From NCBI RefSeq assembly GCF_018780565.1, contig NZ_JADMJN010000002.1:434001-498000 (forward strand): a DNA stretch of 64,000 nucleotides, read 5' to 3'. This document shows positions 62,530-64,000 of this stretch, one piece after another. Source of the DNA: Rhodoferax sp. (GTDB taxonomy: Bacteria > Pseudomonadota > Gammaproteobacteria > Burkholderiales > Burkholderiaceae_C). The notes below the pieces were generated by a model. It was not told the DNA's origin, did no database searches, and was given only the letters and a program-made list of their open reading frames with translations. Position 1 is the first letter of the stretch; each line of letters starts with the position of its first letter. Made by a program: the position numbers and the translations under genes.

Positions 62530-63596
62530 CAAGCAGGAATTTGGCGGTCGAGGTGGACCTTGCTGCTCGCATCGTGCGATGGCAGCAAGCTTTCGGCCGC
62601 AATGATCTGCCTTGGCAGAACACGCGGGATCCTTACCGCGTCTGGCTGTCTGAAATCATGCTGCAGCAGACCCAGGTGGCAACTGTCCTGGACTATTTTC
62701 CCCGCTTTCTGGCTCGTTTTCCCGACGTGGCATCGCTGGCCGCGGCACCGCTTGACGATGTTCTGGGTTTGTGGAGCGGCCTGGGCTACTACAGCCGTGC
62801 TCGCAATCTGCATGCCTGTGCGCTGGACGTTGTGCGATTGCACGGCGGTGCATTTCCCCAGACTGCGCAATTGCTTCAAACCTTACCAGGTATCGGGCGT
62901 TCTACGGCCGCTGCGGTGGCCTCGCTGTGCTTTGGTGAACGAGTGGCCATTCTGGATGGCAACGTCAAGCGGGTACTGACACGCGTTCTGGGTTTTGATG
63001 CAGATTTGTCAGTCGCTGCCAATGAGCGATGGTTATGGGATGAAGCCTCGCGGGTGTTGCCCGCACGCGACTTGCAGCGTGCGATGCCACGCTACACACA
63101 GGGCGTCATGGATCTGGGCGCAACCGTGTGCACGGCCCGGAAGCCTGCCTGCGGCGCCTGTCCGGTCGCCGAGCTTTGTGTGGCGTTTGGGCAGGAGCTG
63201 CCCGAGCGCTACCCCGTGAAAACGCGCAAGATCAAGCGCAGCGCGCAGTCAATTTGGCTGCTGTGGGCTCAGGCCCGCGATGGCTCGGTGTGGCTTGACA
63301 AGCGGCCGACCCCCGGTGTGTGGGCTGGGCTCTATTGCCTCCCCCTGTTTGACAGCCGTGAGGCACTCGAAGCTGCTGTGACAACGCGCTACCGCAAGCA
63401 CTTGGAGGACGTACCGGCTTTCACCCATGTCCTGACGCACAAGGACCTTTATCTGCATCCCGTGAAAGTGCAAATACCAACGGGCGCGAAGCAGGATATC
63501 GATGGCGCCTGGATGAGCCCTGACGAATGGCTTCGCCTGGGCTTGCCCGCACCGGTCAGGAAGCTTCTGGCTGAGGTCGCAAGGGGTTCCGACTAG
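62526..63596 (+). CDS. mutY: A/G-specific adenine DNA glycosylase
   Basis: A 356-residue repair enzyme removing adenine opposite 8-oxoguanine. It has LPWQNTRDPYRVWLSEIMLQQTQV with the catalytic Glu, LPGIGRSTAAAVASL, and DGNVKRVLTRVLG. The [4Fe-4S] cluster motif is C-x6-C-x2-C-x5-C (CTARKPACGACPVAELC). The C-terminal domain resembles MutT. The TTG start overlaps the GTPase TGA by four bases; a TTG at 62541 is an alternative. Confidence 0.95.
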   Translation: MTSRNLAVEVDLAARIVRWQQAFGRNDLPWQNTRDPYRVWLSEIMLQQTQVATVLDYFPRFLARFPDVASLAAAPLDDVLGLWSGLGYYSRARNLHACALDVVRLHGGAFPQTAQLLQTLPGIGRSTAAAVASLCFGERVAILDGNVKRVLTRVLGFDADLSVAANERWLWDEASRVLPARDLQRAMPRYTQGVMDLGATVCTARKPACGACPVAELCVAFGQELPERYPVKTRKIKRSAQSIWLLWAQARDGSVWLDKRPTPGVWAGLYCLPLFDSREALEAAVTTRYRKHLEDVPAFTHVLTHKDLYLHPVKVQIPTGAKQDIDGAWMSPDEWLRLGLPAPVRKLLAEVARGSD

Positions 63597-63616
63597 ATAC
63601 CTCGACGCGAGGCCTT

Positions 63617-64000
63617 TCAGATGGCTTCAATTTCCCGGTGGCGTTTCAGTGTGACCCACTTGTCTTCAAACAGCTTTACCAACTGCTCCACCAGGTAGAC
63701 CGAGCGGTGCTGGCCCCCGGTGCAGCCAATCGCCACGGTGACATAGCTGCGATGATCCCGCGCCAGCATATCCAGCCAGTGTTCCAGAAAATCCTGAATG
63801 TGTTCCAGCATCTGCGTGACATCGGGCTGCTCTTTCAGAAATTTGGCCACGGGCTCGTCCCGTCCCGTCAAATGGCGCAGCTCCGGCTCGTAATGCGGAT
63901 TGGGCAGCATGCGCACATCGAATACATAGTCCGCGTCGCCCGGCACGCCACGCTTGAAGGCAAACGATTCGAACACCAGTGTCAGCTGACCACCCGGTGT
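63617..64000 (-). CDS. rapZ: RNase adapter protein RapZ (5' part cut by window edge)
   Basis: The last 127 codons of RapZ. The reading frame continues to the right edge. The segment [28 protein letters not shown] and [17 protein letters not shown], a P-loop-like motif, are characteristic; the gene ends RHREIEAI. RapZ binds small RNAs and directs RNase E to them, and in related bacteria binds UDP-GlcNAc precursors. Convergent with mutY, 20 bases between stops. Confidence 0.93.
   Translation of the reverse strand, partial: TPGGQLTLVFESFAFKRGVPGDADYVFDVRMLPNPHYEPELRHLTGRDEPVAKFLKEQPDVTQMLEHIQDFLEHWLDMLARDHRSYVTVAIGCTGGQHRSVYLVEQLVKLFEDKWVTLKRHREIEAI

Overview
This 64-kb chromosomal window is GC-rich and gene-dense. 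It most likely comes from a betaproteobacterium of the Comamonadaceae (Rhodoferax/Polaromonas/Variovorax type). The reasons are the gene families (Bug periplasmic binding protein, DUF4148, DUF2909 twin-TM, DUF1841, DUF3309, betaproteobacterial RpoH), the order lolB-ispE-tRNA-Gln-prs-rplY-pth, and a caa3-like oxidase cluster (coxB-ctaD-ctaG-coxC-SURF1-cox15-ctaB-sco). I see no prophage, insertion sequence, CRISPR array or rRNA. No gap between genes exceeds about 300 bases.

Layout. 1-5 kb: small membrane proteins, an AI-2E exporter whose stop codon lies inside an antisense tRNA-Arg, and a minus-strand operon moxR / small membrane protein / GNAT / VWA. 5-16 kb: diheme cytochrome c, 3-oxoadipyl-CoA thiolase plus TSUP exporter, a KefB antiporter with KefF-like partner, ParA, MaoC-like hydratase, DUF4148, LysR, trmL, comF and a BioC-like methyltransferase. 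16.6-25.8 kb: a complete cytochrome c oxidase structural and assembly cluster, including a 36-residue protein and two SCO-like proteins. 25.8-30 kb: HEAT protein, Bug protein, rpoH preceded by a perfect CIRCE operator, and a TetR/amidohydrolase pair. 30.4-36.9 kb: egtD, a Baeyer-Villiger-type flavoenzyme, a SenB-like glycosyltransferase, SelD/SenC and, facing it, the SelD-associated oxidoreductase. This looks like a selenium (selenoneine-type) locus without a visible SenA. 37-46 kb: a TVP38-flavin reductase fusion, DUF2059, GlcG/HbpS-like, Hsp70-like YegD, esterase, a 7-blade propeller lipoprotein, a diguanylate cyclase and ftsY. 46-53 kb: a pair of M16 peptidases, rsmD, coaD, hydrolase, USP, amidase and ferredoxin. 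53-64 kb: pth, rplY, prs, tRNA-Gln, ispE, lolB, a TPR protein, mutM, a dynamin-like GTPase, mutY and the end of rapZ.

The most striking unexplained structure is a dispersed element of about 60 bp, found in nine copies. Each copy has an 18-bp AT-rich imperfect palindrome of the type GCTAT-N8-ATAGC, then exactly 21 nt, then a GC[T/C]nnGG[G/C]C-like block, often followed by a T-run. Six copies lie inside genes, always in the phase that reads Ala-Ile-x-x-Ile-Ala or a close variant; four of these form the core of signal peptides. Two further copies supply the stop codon of a gene. All functional statements are from reading the sequence and family knowledge; no database search was run.
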